11,064 bases of DNA from the NCBI GenBank assembly GCA_024402115.1, contig JAKSJQ010000057.1, forward strand, positions 1 to 11,064. Direction: 5' to 3'. How positions within the stretch are numbered: the stretch's first letter is position 1; each line of letters begins with the position of its first letter. A program made the position numbers and the translations under genes. Under the pieces are notes generated by a model. The model had not been told where the DNA came from. It saw nothing but the letters and a program-made list of their open reading frames with translations, and searched no databases. Shown piece by piece: positions 1 through 7,098 of the stretch. This DNA is from Bacteroidales bacterium. Its GTDB lineage: Bacteria; Bacteroidota; Bacteroidia; Bacteroidales; UBA932.

Positions 1-1634
1 ATCACGATCTGTGTGAGCACCGAGCTGTACTGGCGGATCATGCCCGCGCCCTGGAGGGAATCGAGCACCGCTGTGAGCGCCCTGTCGTTCTCGAGAGCCT
101 CGTCGATGTCCACTCCGGTAGCCGCGTAGTAGGTGGATGCATAACCCATGTTCACCCTCTCCGCGTATATCTTCTGGCTGCGGAGAAGTCTGTCTCCGTT
201 GTAGCCTATGCTCTGCATGTCAGGATTGAATCCGACCTTTCCGCTGAAGGCCACGCCGACAAGGATGAAGACAGTAAGCGCTCCAACAAGCGGCCAGCAC
301 TTGTCCAGCTTATAGGAATTGATCTTCTCGAGCACCCTGAAGGCTGTCTCATTCTTGGCGGCATTGGACTCAGTGAAGAACTGAGGCATGAAGAAGAGTG
401 CAGCGAAGGTAGAGGCCACCAGCGCCATGACGGCGAAGAGGCCGAAGTCGAAGAGAAGGTCGCTGTTGGTGAAGAGCAGGCCTGCGAATGAGCCTATGGT
501 CGTGATGCAGCCAAGGCACACAGGCGTACTCTGCTCGCGAAGCACGGTCTCCACGTCGGCGACGTACTTGTAGTGCGTGAGCACATGGAGCACGTAGCTC
601 ACCGCGATACCGAGCACCGCAGTGCCGATACCCATCGCGATAAAGGACATGGTGCCCTTGATGAGCCATACCATCGCAAGCGAGAAGATCGCACCGTAAA
701 GGAGCGGGAACACGGCGAGGGCCACCGTACTCTTGCCGCGGTAGCAGCTGAGCAGGATAAGCATGATCAGCGTAAGCGATACGACCAGGCTGAGGAGTAT
801 GTCCTTGCGGATGCGGTTGGAGTTGCCCGCGCTGGTGATAGGGGTTCCATGGTAGAGAACCTCGACATCGCCGTGGAGGGACTCGAACTCAGCCGACGCC
901 TCATCGAGAAGAGCGAGGAGCTGACGTGTGTGGAGGCTGTCGAATGCGCCGAATGCAGGTGCGAGGAAGGCAAGAGCCACGCTTCCGTCCTTGGACATGA
1001 GATGGCCGGCCTTGAAGGTGAAACCAGGCTTCTGCGAAGAATCGTCGCTACCGAAGCCGAGCTCCTTGAGCTGGTTGAGCATGGAGAATCGGAGCGCGGC
1101 AGGATCGTAGGTGACCATCATGGTCACGTTGCCGTCCATGTCGTCCTCCATGAGCTCGACGTTGCGAGCCATGTTCTCGTCTATCGATTCCTTGGTGAGA
1201 AGCTGATCGAATTCCGCGTATGCGCTCTCCTCCAGGTAGGCAGGGAAAGCCTCCAGGCCAAAGTCCAAGGCGTTCATGGCCCATTCTGGCTGGAGCTTGT
1301 AGAGAGTCGATACGATATAGTTGGTTGAAGAATCTCTTATGAGGAGATCGTCCACGAACTCATCCATGAGGGCAGCCAGTTCCTCCTCACCCATCTCGGC
1401 GCCGTCGCGCCTTACGAGCTGGAGTATCACCTGGTCCTTGATCTTCATGTCAGAGAACGCGAGAGACCCCTTGTCCGACTTTTCCGTCGACGGCAGGATC
1501 TTGGTCATGTCCTCTTCGAACACGACCTGGGAGCCCATCACCGCGAACAGTGCCGTAGTTCCAAGAAGAAGGGCCCACATCAGGGCCCTGTGCTTCTTGA
1601 AATATTTGTATGCTGCTATGAAGAAGCGTTCCAT
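1..1634 (-). CDS. MMPL/RND-superfamily exporter, 3'-truncated by the window
   Basis: The frame is open from ATG at 1634 to the window edge: 544 codons, C-terminus missing. It encodes an inner-membrane protein of the RND/MMPL exporter type (COG1033/COG4258-like), a family that moves lipids or other hydrophobic molecules using the proton gradient. Visible architecture: one N-terminal membrane segment (about residues 18-38), a periplasmic domain of about 240 residues, then a block of five or six membrane segments starting near residue 279 and including the segment GIAVSYVLH around S346. A further segment (LVGALTVFILVGVAF) leads into a second periplasmic domain, cut by the edge. Classic MMPL proteins carry an Asp (G-x-x-x-D-Y) where S346 sits here. 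The start lies 2 bases after the stop of the upstream EF-hand gene, so the two are almost certainly co-transcribed. The RND fold is clear; the substrate is unknown. Confidence 0.88.
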   Translation of the reverse strand, partial: MERFFIAAYKYFKKHRALMWALLLGTTALFAVMGSQVVFEEDMTKILPSTEKSDKGSLAFSDMKIKDQVILQLVRRDGAEMGEEELAALMDEFVDDLLIRDSSTNYIVSTLYKLQPEWAMNALDFGLEAFPAYLEESAYAEFDQLLTKESIDENMARNVELMEDDMDGNVTMMVTYDPAALRFSMLNQLKELGFGSDDSSQKPGFTFKAGHLMSKDGSVALAFLAPAFGAFDSLHTRQLLALLDEASAEFESLHGDVEVLYHGTPITSAGNSNRIRKDILLSLVVSLTLIMLILLSCYRGKSTVALAVFPLLYGAIFSLAMVWLIKGTMSFIAMGIGTAVLGIAVSYVLHVLTHYKYVADVETVLREQSTPVCLGCITTIGSFAGLLFTNSDLLFDFGLFAVMALVASTFAALFFMPQFFTESNAAKNETAFRVLEKINSYKLDKCWPLVGALTVFILVGVAFSGKVGFNPDMQSIGYNGDRLLRSQKIYAERVNMGYASTYYAATGVDIDEALENDRALTAVLDSLQGAGMIRQYSSVLTQIV

Positions 1635-1636
1635 TA

Positions 1637-3913
1637 TTACTCAGTTACTTCTTCTGCTGAGACTTCATCTGCGGGAACCACAGCCTCTGCTGCTGCTTCC
1701 TCTACAGGTGCTTCCTCCACGGCCTCGACTACCTCTTCAGTCTTGTGGAAAGGAAGACCTACGCAAGCGAGATGATCGGTGAAGAAGAGAGCTGCGAAAG
1801 CACCGCCGCAGACCACTACGATACCGCAGAGCCAGAGAAGGAACTTCTTGCCTGCAGGCATCTTGTCTGAGAAAGGATCGTCCATCGCAACCTTAGGATA
1901 CTTTGCAAGCTCGGTGAGGGTTGCACCGAACTTGGTGTTCACGAGCACCTTGCTGTTGATCGCCCATCCGTTGGCGTTGAGTACAGGAGCGAGGTTACGC
2001 TTGCGGAGCTTGAGCCAAGCAAGGAACATCGAAGGTCCTGAGATCACCACGATGAGTGCGAGGAACACGAAGAATATGGTGTACCACGGAGTGACGAGAG
2101 ATGCGATGGCAGAACCGAGGAGGCCTGCTGCCATACCTACGGCTGCGAAGATTCCAGCGAACTTTGCGATGTCGAAAGGCTGCTTAGGAGCGGCTGCCTG
2201 TGCTGCTGCCTTCTCCTCTTCGGTGGTAGGCACGTTGATGGTGTTTGCCTTTGCAGTGAGGTCTGCGCTTACCTTGCTGTCCTTCTCGGCAGCTGACTTG
2301 CTGATGCGCTCGCTGATGGCGTTGCCCATCTTGCGGTATGGAGACCAGAATGCCTGACGGATGCTGACAGGATTGTCGACGATCTTGGTGACCACTGCGT
2401 CATAGTCCACGCCGTCACGATCGTAGAATACGGCGTTCTGACCTACGCGGATACCGTCCACGTCACCGTCGGTGAGGACGGCTGCGATGTTCATGCTGGT
2501 ACCCTTGGTCTTGCTGGTGCATGCGCAGTATACGATGAACATGCCGCTCTGACCGGCCATGTCGCCGTGCTTGCCCATGTCGCTAACCTTGATACAGAGG
2601 TCGAGGCGGCGCTGCTCAATGTAGAGGCATCCGCTCTGGAACACTGCGAGAGGGCTTCCCTCACCCACGGTGAAGAAGTCTGACATGGTCACATAGTTCT
2701 TGAGGAGCTTGTAGAAGTCGCGGTAATAGTGGAGAAGCTTGTTGACAGCGTCGATGGAGTTGGCCTCGCCTTCGAGTTTCTTATCCTCCTCGATGAGAGC
2801 GACGAGATCTGCCTTGCGGTCTGCTGCGAGGGTCTCCTTGACTGCGTCGAGACCGAGAGCCTCTACTGCTTCACCCTTCTTGTCTGCCTTCCATGCGCAG
2901 TATGCGCCGAACTTTGCGACCACTGCGTTCCACTCAGCCTCGGTGATTGCCTCAGCACCTGGATAGTCCACGTCGAGCACGAGGGTCTTGAGGGTCTCGA
3001 AAGCAGCCTTCCATGCAGGGTTGATGCCTGCATAAGAGAGCTTCTCCTCACCGTTGATGCGGGCGAGTGGATATGATGCGATCTCGTCGACACAGGTGTT
3101 GAGATCCTTTGCGCCGATGGTCTCGATGCGAGCGACTGATACGTCGAGGGCTGCGCTACTGTCTGCGTTGAAGCTTACGAGCTTGCAGCGGAGGAAGTAG
3201 TCGGAGATCTTAGCCTTGAGGGCCTCGACTGCTGCGAGAGCTGCCTCAGTGTTCTCTCCGTAAGGATAGATGGCATCCTTGCCGTCTACTGCGGCCTGCT
3301 GCCAAGCTGCGTAGTCTGCGCATGCTGCATAGAATGCCTCGAGCTGGTCTGCGTTGATGCCGGCAGCACCGCTGCGGTCTGCAGTTGAGCCTACGCTTGC
3401 GATGGCATTGGTGATTACAGCCTTGAGAGCCTCGTCGTCGGTAGAGTCAGGAGTGATGATACCGTCACCGTTGAAACGGGTCTTCGCGAAGATTGCGACG
3501 CTGTCCGAGGTGTCTGCGACTGAGATCGCGTCAGCACCCTCCTTGCCGAGGTTTGCGAGAATCTGGGCTGCAGAATCATGGAGCTGCTTTCCTTCCTCGT
3601 CTTCGGTGTTGAAAGCAGAGAGAGGGAGTACGTCGTCGCCCTTGAGAAGGAGGTCAGCATCCTTGATGACCTTAGTGAGCCATGAAGAGGCTGCGAGAAT
3701 TTCGTTGACGCGGATCTTTCCGTCCTTGTCTGCGTCGAGCATCTCAAGTGTCTTCTGGTCGAACTCGAGACCCTGAGTAGGGCAGCTGAGTACGGTCCAG
3801 AGCTTCTGGTCGAGTTCAGGGAGGTGCTTGATGTCCTCACCGCTGGTGATGTTGACTCTTGTCATGCCACCGACGTTCACGAATTTCCATTCGTAGCTTG
3901 CGTTGTTTGCCAT
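1637..3913 (-). CDS. EF-hand-bearing, membrane-anchored protein of unknown function
   Basis: 758 residues, with no signal peptide. A canonical EF-hand calcium loop, DADKDGKIRVNE, lies at residues 60-71 with acidic ligands at positions 1, 3, 5 and 12; a degenerate second loop (NGDGII) lies near 148-153. A long, mostly helical Ala/Asp/Glu-rich region follows to about residue 420, then a mixed domain (about 430-545) with CLYIEQRRLDLCIKV and SDMGKHGDMAGQSGMF. Membrane segments are predicted near 585-605, 611-632 and 691-711. KLRKR after the second and GKK before the third suggest, by the positive-inside rule, a cytoplasmic N-terminal region and a periplasmic acidic tail (726-758). From memory, the central and C-terminal parts resemble a widespread but uncharacterised Bacteroidetes protein. 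It precedes the RND exporter by 2 bases and may be its accessory or regulatory partner (inference). Frequent GGT, ACT, TCT and CCT codons hint at good expression. The ORF is certain; the function is unknown. Confidence 0.85.
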   Translation of the reverse strand: MANNASYEWKFVNVGGMTRVNITSGEDIKHLPELDQKLWTVLSCPTQGLEFDQKTLEMLDADKDGKIRVNEILAASSWLTKVIKDADLLLKGDDVLPLSAFNTEDEEGKQLHDSAAQILANLGKEGADAISVADTSDSVAIFAKTRFNGDGIITPDSTDDEALKAVITNAIASVGSTADRSGAAGINADQLEAFYAACADYAAWQQAAVDGKDAIYPYGENTEAALAAVEALKAKISDYFLRCKLVSFNADSSAALDVSVARIETIGAKDLNTCVDEIASYPLARINGEEKLSYAGINPAWKAAFETLKTLVLDVDYPGAEAITEAEWNAVVAKFGAYCAWKADKKGEAVEALGLDAVKETLAADRKADLVALIEEDKKLEGEANSIDAVNKLLHYYRDFYKLLKNYVTMSDFFTVGEGSPLAVFQSGCLYIEQRRLDLCIKVSDMGKHGDMAGQSGMFIVYCACTSKTKGTSMNIAAVLTDGDVDGIRVGQNAVFYDRDGVDYDAVVTKIVDNPVSIRQAFWSPYRKMGNAISERISKSAAEKDSKVSADLTAKANTINVPTTEEEKAAAQAAAPKQPFDIAKFAGIFAAVGMAAGLLGSAIASLVTPWYTIFFVFLALIVVISGPSMFLAWLKLRKRNLAPVLNANGWAINSKVLVNTKFGATLTELAKYPKVAMDDPFSDKMPAGKKFLLWLCGIVVVCGGAFAALFFTDHLACVGLPFHKTEEVVEAVEEAPVEEAAAEAVVPADEVSAEEVTE

Positions 3914-3949
3914 ATAAAAACTTAGTTAGTGATCTTACAATATATCTTG

Positions 3950-3985
3950 CGAATATAGGAAAAATATTCTTTCCTAAGCCAAAAA
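3950..3985 (-). promoter_or_regulatory. Probable Bacteroidetes-type promoter of the EF-hand/RND operon
   Basis: On the minus strand TATATTCG (3957-3950) matches the TAnnTTTG -7 consensus with one mismatch. TTTTTG (3985-3980) fits the -33 TTG element, with a spacer of about 22 bases, slightly long. It lies 37 bases upstream of the ATG at 3913. The leader is A/T-rich with no Shine-Dalgarno sequence, as usual in this phylum. Confidence 0.45.
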
Positions 3986-3997
3986 TGATTAGCTTTG
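3978..3997 (+). promoter_or_regulatory. Bacteroidetes promoter for the MalY/PatB-like gene
   Basis: TAGCTTTG at 3990-3997 is an exact TAnnTTTG -7 element. It is preceded by GCCAAAAAT, a stretch that recurs almost unchanged in the promoter at 6101. I see no clear -33 TTG at the expected distance. The start codon lies 25 bases downstream, which implies a leader of roughly 20 bases. The element is back to back with the minus-strand promoter, so the 109-base gap serves both directions. Confidence 0.65.
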
Positions 3998-4022
3998 TAT
4001 AATAAAGTAAACACGCGCGTAG

Positions 4023-5222
4023 ATGTACGATTTCGACGAACTAATCGAAAGGGAGGGCAGCAACTGCATCAAGCATGATTCTCTCCACAAGCAGAAGGGC
4101 AAGGAGCTTATACCGCTCTGGGTCGCCGACATGGATTTCAGGACTCCTGATTTCATCGCCGATGCACTCAGGGAGAGGCTCGACCATCCTGTCTTCGGCT
4201 ACACGGCACTGCCTGAAGGCTACTTCGAGCTTGTCAGCAGTTGGGTCGAGGACCTCCACGGATGGAAGACCGACCCAAGCCATTACTGCTTCATTCCGGG
4301 TATAGTCCGTGGAATAGGCTTCGTCCTCGAGTGCCTCTGCGTCCCTGGGGACAAGGTCATCATCCAGCCGCCCGTATACCATCCGTTCAGGAACGTGCCG
4401 ACTGGACTCGGATACGAGGTCGTCGAGAATCCGCTCAAACCCCGCTATGCGCAGGACGGCCGCCTCGAGGGCTATGACATGGACTTCGAGCAGCTCGAGA
4501 GCATCATCGACGAGAAGACCAAGGTCCTCGTGCTCTCCAATCCTCACAACCCTGCAGGCATAGCATGGTCGGCCGAGACTCTCCGCAAGCTCGCCGAGAT
4601 CACCAGCCGCCGGGGTGTGACCGTGATTTCCGACGAAATCCATGCGGAGATGGTGTTCGGAAGCCAGCATGGCCAGGCAAGGCATGTTCCTTACGCAAGC
4701 GTGAGCGCCGAGGCGGCATCGAACTCGGTTACCTTTATGGCTCCGACCAAGACCTTCAACATCGCAGGCATAGTTTCGTCATACGCCATCGTCGAGAACG
4801 ACAATCTCAGGGAGAAGCTCTTCAAGTACTTCGCAGCAGTGGAGATCGACTTCCCCACTTCCCTCTTCTCTCCTATCGCCACCGTCGCGGCTTACACTCA
4901 CGGCAGGCAGTGGCGCAGCGAGATGCTCGACTATGTGTGGGGCAACGTGGACTTCGTCCATGACTACATCGAGGAGAACATCCCCGGCATACATGCGCTC
5001 AAGCCTCAGGCGTCCTTCCTCGTTTGGCTCGACTGCCGCGGCCTTGGGCTGAGCCAGGAGCAGCTCGTGGAGCTCTTCGAGAAGAAGGCACACCTCGCGC
5101 TCAACGACGGTTCAATGTTCGGCGGTCCCGGATACATGCGCCTCAACATCGGCTGCCCTCGCAGCATACTCCGCACCGCCCTCGAACAGCTCAGGGACGC
5201 GGTCAGAGACCTCCAGAAATAG
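4023..5222 (+). CDS. MalY/PatB-family PLP-dependent C-S lyase (cystathionine beta-lyase type)
   Basis: 399 residues, the normal length for this fold-type I aminotransferase-like family. Members cleave cystathionine or cysteine S-conjugates to thiol, pyruvate and ammonia (EC 4.4.1.13) in the cytoplasm. Visible signatures are the N-terminal LWVADMDF motif; NPHNPAG with N176; SDEIHAEM with D204, which pairs with the pyridine nitrogen of PLP; APTKTFNIAG with K243 as the Schiff-base lysine; and MRLNIGCPR with R373 for the substrate carboxylate. All catalytic residues are present. The ATG at 4023 is chosen because MYDFDELIER followed by WVADMDF matches the family's N-terminus and because a promoter lies 25 bases upstream. 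A secreted DUF4886 gene follows after 21 bases and may share the transcript. Family assignment is firm; the physiological substrate (cystathionine or another C-S compound) is not fixed by sequence. Confidence 0.9.
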   Translation: MYDFDELIEREGSNCIKHDSLHKQKGKELIPLWVADMDFRTPDFIADALRERLDHPVFGYTALPEGYFELVSSWVEDLHGWKTDPSHYCFIPGIVRGIGFVLECLCVPGDKVIIQPPVYHPFRNVPTGLGYEVVENPLKPRYAQDGRLEGYDMDFEQLESIIDEKTKVLVLSNPHNPAGIAWSAETLRKLAEITSRRGVTVISDEIHAEMVFGSQHGQARHVPYASVSAEAASNSVTFMAPTKTFNIAGIVSSYAIVENDNLREKLFKYFAAVEIDFPTSLFSPIATVAAYTHGRQWRSEMLDYVWGNVDFVHDYIEENIPGIHALKPQASFLVWLDCRGLGLSQEQLVELFEKKAHLALNDGSMFGGPGYMRLNIGCPRSILRTALEQLRDAVRDLQK

Positions 5223-5243
5223 ACTAATCAAAAGACAGTTACC

Positions 5244-6086
5244 ATGAATAGAAAATTCTTCAGCAGACTCCTCGCATCAGCGATTCTCGTCCTTGTGGCC
5301 ATCAGCGCCTCAGCAAAGGCAAAGGACCCGATCAAGGTGCTCGCAATCGGAAACAGCTTCTCTCTCGACGCTGTCGAGCAGAACCTCTATGAGATAGGAA
5401 ATGCCGCCGGTGTGCCTATGATCATCGGAAACATGTACATCCCAGGCTGCTCCATTGACCGCCATGTCGAGAACATCAAGGGCGACCTCCCAGCCTACTC
5501 ATACCGCAAGGTCGGCAAGGACGGCGTGAAGAGGACCACCGACGACATCCGCCTCTCGCAGGTGATCAACGACGAGAAGTGGGACTACATCAGCGTGCAG
5601 CAGGTGAGCCAGGATTCTGGTATACTCGAGAGCTATGCGCAGCTCGGCGAGCTTCTCGCATGGATACGTTCGAAGGCGCCGAAGGCCAAGATCGTGCTTC
5701 ACCAGACATGGGCATACGCAAAGAACGCGACCCACGACGGCTTCGTGAACTACGACCGCAGCCAGTACGCGATGTACGACGCGATCATGAACGCCACCAG
5801 GAACGTAGCTGACCAGCACAAGCTCAAGAAGGTGATCCCTTCAGGCACCGCCATCCAGAACGCCCGCTCCACCAACCTCGGTGACAACCTCACCCGCGAC
5901 GGATTCCATCTCGACCACCATCTCGGCCAGTACATCGCCGCCGCAACCTGGTTCGAGGCCCTCACAGGAAAGACTGTCGTCGGTAACGTATATTGCCCTT
6001 CAGGCGTGACCAACCTCGAGCTCAGGATCGCTCAGAATGCCGCACACAATGCTGTCAAGAAGCCTTTCAAGGTTACGAAGCAGTAG
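5244..6086 (+). CDS. Secreted DUF4886 SGNH/GDSL-like hydrolase
   Basis: 280 residues. A Sec signal peptide (charged MNRK, hydrophobic core, SASA) is probably cleaved after A24, so the enzyme is periplasmic or exported. The mature part begins with KVLAIGNSFS, the SGNH block I with nucleophile S38. The C-terminal block DGFHLD supplies the D219-x-x-H222 pair of the catalytic triad. In between are WDYISVQQVSQDSG, HQTWAYA and GTAIQNARS, all characteristic of DUF4886, a family abundant in Bacteroidota. SGNH enzymes are commonly esterases, often removing acetyl groups from glycans; the substrate here is unknown. The gene sits 21 bases after the MalY/PatB-like gene with no promoter visible between, so co-transcription is likely, though no shared chemistry is evident. 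Family assignment is secure; activity is inferred. Confidence 0.87.
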   Translation: MNRKFFSRLLASAILVLVAISASAKAKDPIKVLAIGNSFSLDAVEQNLYEIGNAAGVPMIIGNMYIPGCSIDRHVENIKGDLPAYSYRKVGKDGVKRTTDDIRLSQVINDEKWDYISVQQVSQDSGILESYAQLGELLAWIRSKAPKAKIVLHQTWAYAKNATHDGFVNYDRSQYAMYDAIMNATRNVADQHKLKKVIPSGTAIQNARSTNLGDNLTRDGFHLDHHLGQYIAAATWFEALTGKTVVGNVYCPSGVTNLELRIAQNAAHNAVKKPFKVTKQ

Positions 6087-6100
6087 TTCCAGGACCCTTT

Positions 6101-6122
6101 GGCAAAAATCGTTAACTTTGCC
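6101..6122 (+). promoter_or_regulatory. Promoter of the symporter-acyltransferase-barrel operon, set within an inverted repeat
   Basis: TAACTTTG at 6113-6120 matches the TAnnTTTG -7 element exactly and is preceded by GGCAAAAAT. GGCAAA (6101-6106) and TTTGCC (6117-6122) form a perfect 6-base inverted repeat with a 10-base interval that overlaps the -7 element. No good -33 TTG is seen. The ATG follows 27 bases after the element, giving a short leader. This marks a separate transcription unit from the DUF4886 gene. Confidence 0.62.
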
Positions 6123-6147
6123 GACGTCATACTAAACCAGACCTCTC

Positions 6148-7098
6148 ATGACTACAGAGATTGCAAACGCCATCGACAGCATCCAGGTGACCCTGAATGC
6201 GGGTGGCATGAACACGATCAACATCGTACTCGCCTTCGTGATGTACGGTGTCGCCCTCGGCATCAAGCCGCACACCTTCGTTGAAGTTTTCAAGAACCCC
6301 AAGTCCGTCATCCTCGGCCTCTGCTGCCAGCTCATACTGCTGCCGGCCTTCACCTTCTGCCTGTGCTTCGTCATCGGCGGAATGATCTCGCCGATGATGG
6401 CTCTCGGAATGATACTCGTCGCATGCTGCCCGGGAGGCAACATCTCAAACTTCATGTCCTCCCTCTCCAAGGCCAATGTCGAGCTCTCGGTGTCGCTGAC
6501 AGCCGTGACCACAGCCCTCGCAGTGTTCACCACACCGTTCAACTTCTGGCTCTGGGGCAACCTCTACATCAACAGCCTCGGCGTGGCGGCGGACATCCCG
6601 CACCTCTCCATCCCGCTGCTTGACGTATTCAAGACCATCTTCATCCTCCTCGGAGTTCCGCTCACCCTCGGAATCCTCACCAGCCACTACCTCCCAAAGG
6701 TTGCGAATGCGCTGAAGAAGCCTTTCCAGTGGCTCTCCATCATCTTCTTCCTCGCGATGGTCATCCTCTCCTTCATGGGCAACATCGAAGCATTCAGCAA
6801 CTGTGTGCAGTACATATTCCTCGTCGTCCTCATCCACAACTTCCTTGCACTCCTGATCGGATTCACCGTCGGAACTGTATTCAAGGTGCCTCAGGCCGAC
6901 CGCAGGACTCTCACCATCGAGACCGGCATCCAGAACTCGGGACTCGGACTCGTGCTGCTTCTTGGAACCAGCATATTCGCCGGCTTCCCTCCTCACGGCG
7001 GCATGCTCGTGATCACGGCATGGTGGGGTGTATGGCACATCATCTCAGGCCTCACGGTCTCATCCATCTTCAATTTCACAGATAAAGACAAGAAATAG
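6148..7098 (+). CDS. BASS-family (bile acid:Na+ symporter-like) transporter
   Basis: 316 residues with 9-10 hydrophobic segments, the size and layout of the SBF/BASS family, which imports organic anions with sodium. The crossover-helix signature CPGGNISNFMSS places S100 and N101 where the sodium-binding residues of bacterial ASBT homologues lie. ETGIQNSGLG gives E258 and Q262, the matching E-x-x-x-Q pair. The sodium sites therefore look intact. The substrate cannot be deduced: family members carry bile acids, pantothenate-related compounds, keto acids or other anions. A promoter lies just upstream. The stop codon overlaps the GTG start of the next gene (TAGTG), so translation of symporter and acyltransferase is coupled. 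The start at 6148 fits the short leader; the hydrophobic region begins near residue 23. Confidence 0.88.
   Translation: MTTEIANAIDSIQVTLNAGGMNTINIVLAFVMYGVALGIKPHTFVEVFKNPKSVILGLCCQLILLPAFTFCLCFVIGGMISPMMALGMILVACCPGGNISNFMSSLSKANVELSVSLTAVTTALAVFTTPFNFWLWGNLYINSLGVAADIPHLSIPLLDVFKTIFILLGVPLTLGILTSHYLPKVANALKKPFQWLSIIFFLAMVILSFMGNIEAFSNCVQYIFLVVLIHNFLALLIGFTVGTVFKVPQADRRTLTIETGIQNSGLGLVLLLGTSIFAGFPPHGGMLVITAWWGVWHIISGLTVSSIFNFTDKDKK

Noticed and set aside
573..1328. 251-codon plus-strand open frame
   Set aside because: It lies wholly antisense to the RND exporter, whose frame shows clear membrane segments and family motifs. Its translation is charged, repetitive and without any domain; it is a by-product of GC-biased codons.
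2441..2470. Possible second EF-hand (DGDVDG, residues 482-487 of the EF-hand protein)
   Set aside because: The Ile falls at loop position 7 instead of 8 and no acidic residue sits at position 12, so it does not fit an EF-hand. It may be a simple acidic turn.
3974..3995. Short inverted bases (CTAA/TTAG, AAGC/GCTT) in the divergent promoter region
   Set aside because: Arms of four bases in an A/T-rich promoter region are expected by chance and overlap both promoter elements.
6098..6101. TTTG as the -33 element for the promoter at 6113
   Set aside because: Only 11 bases separate it from the TAACTTTG element; the expected spacer is near 19-21.
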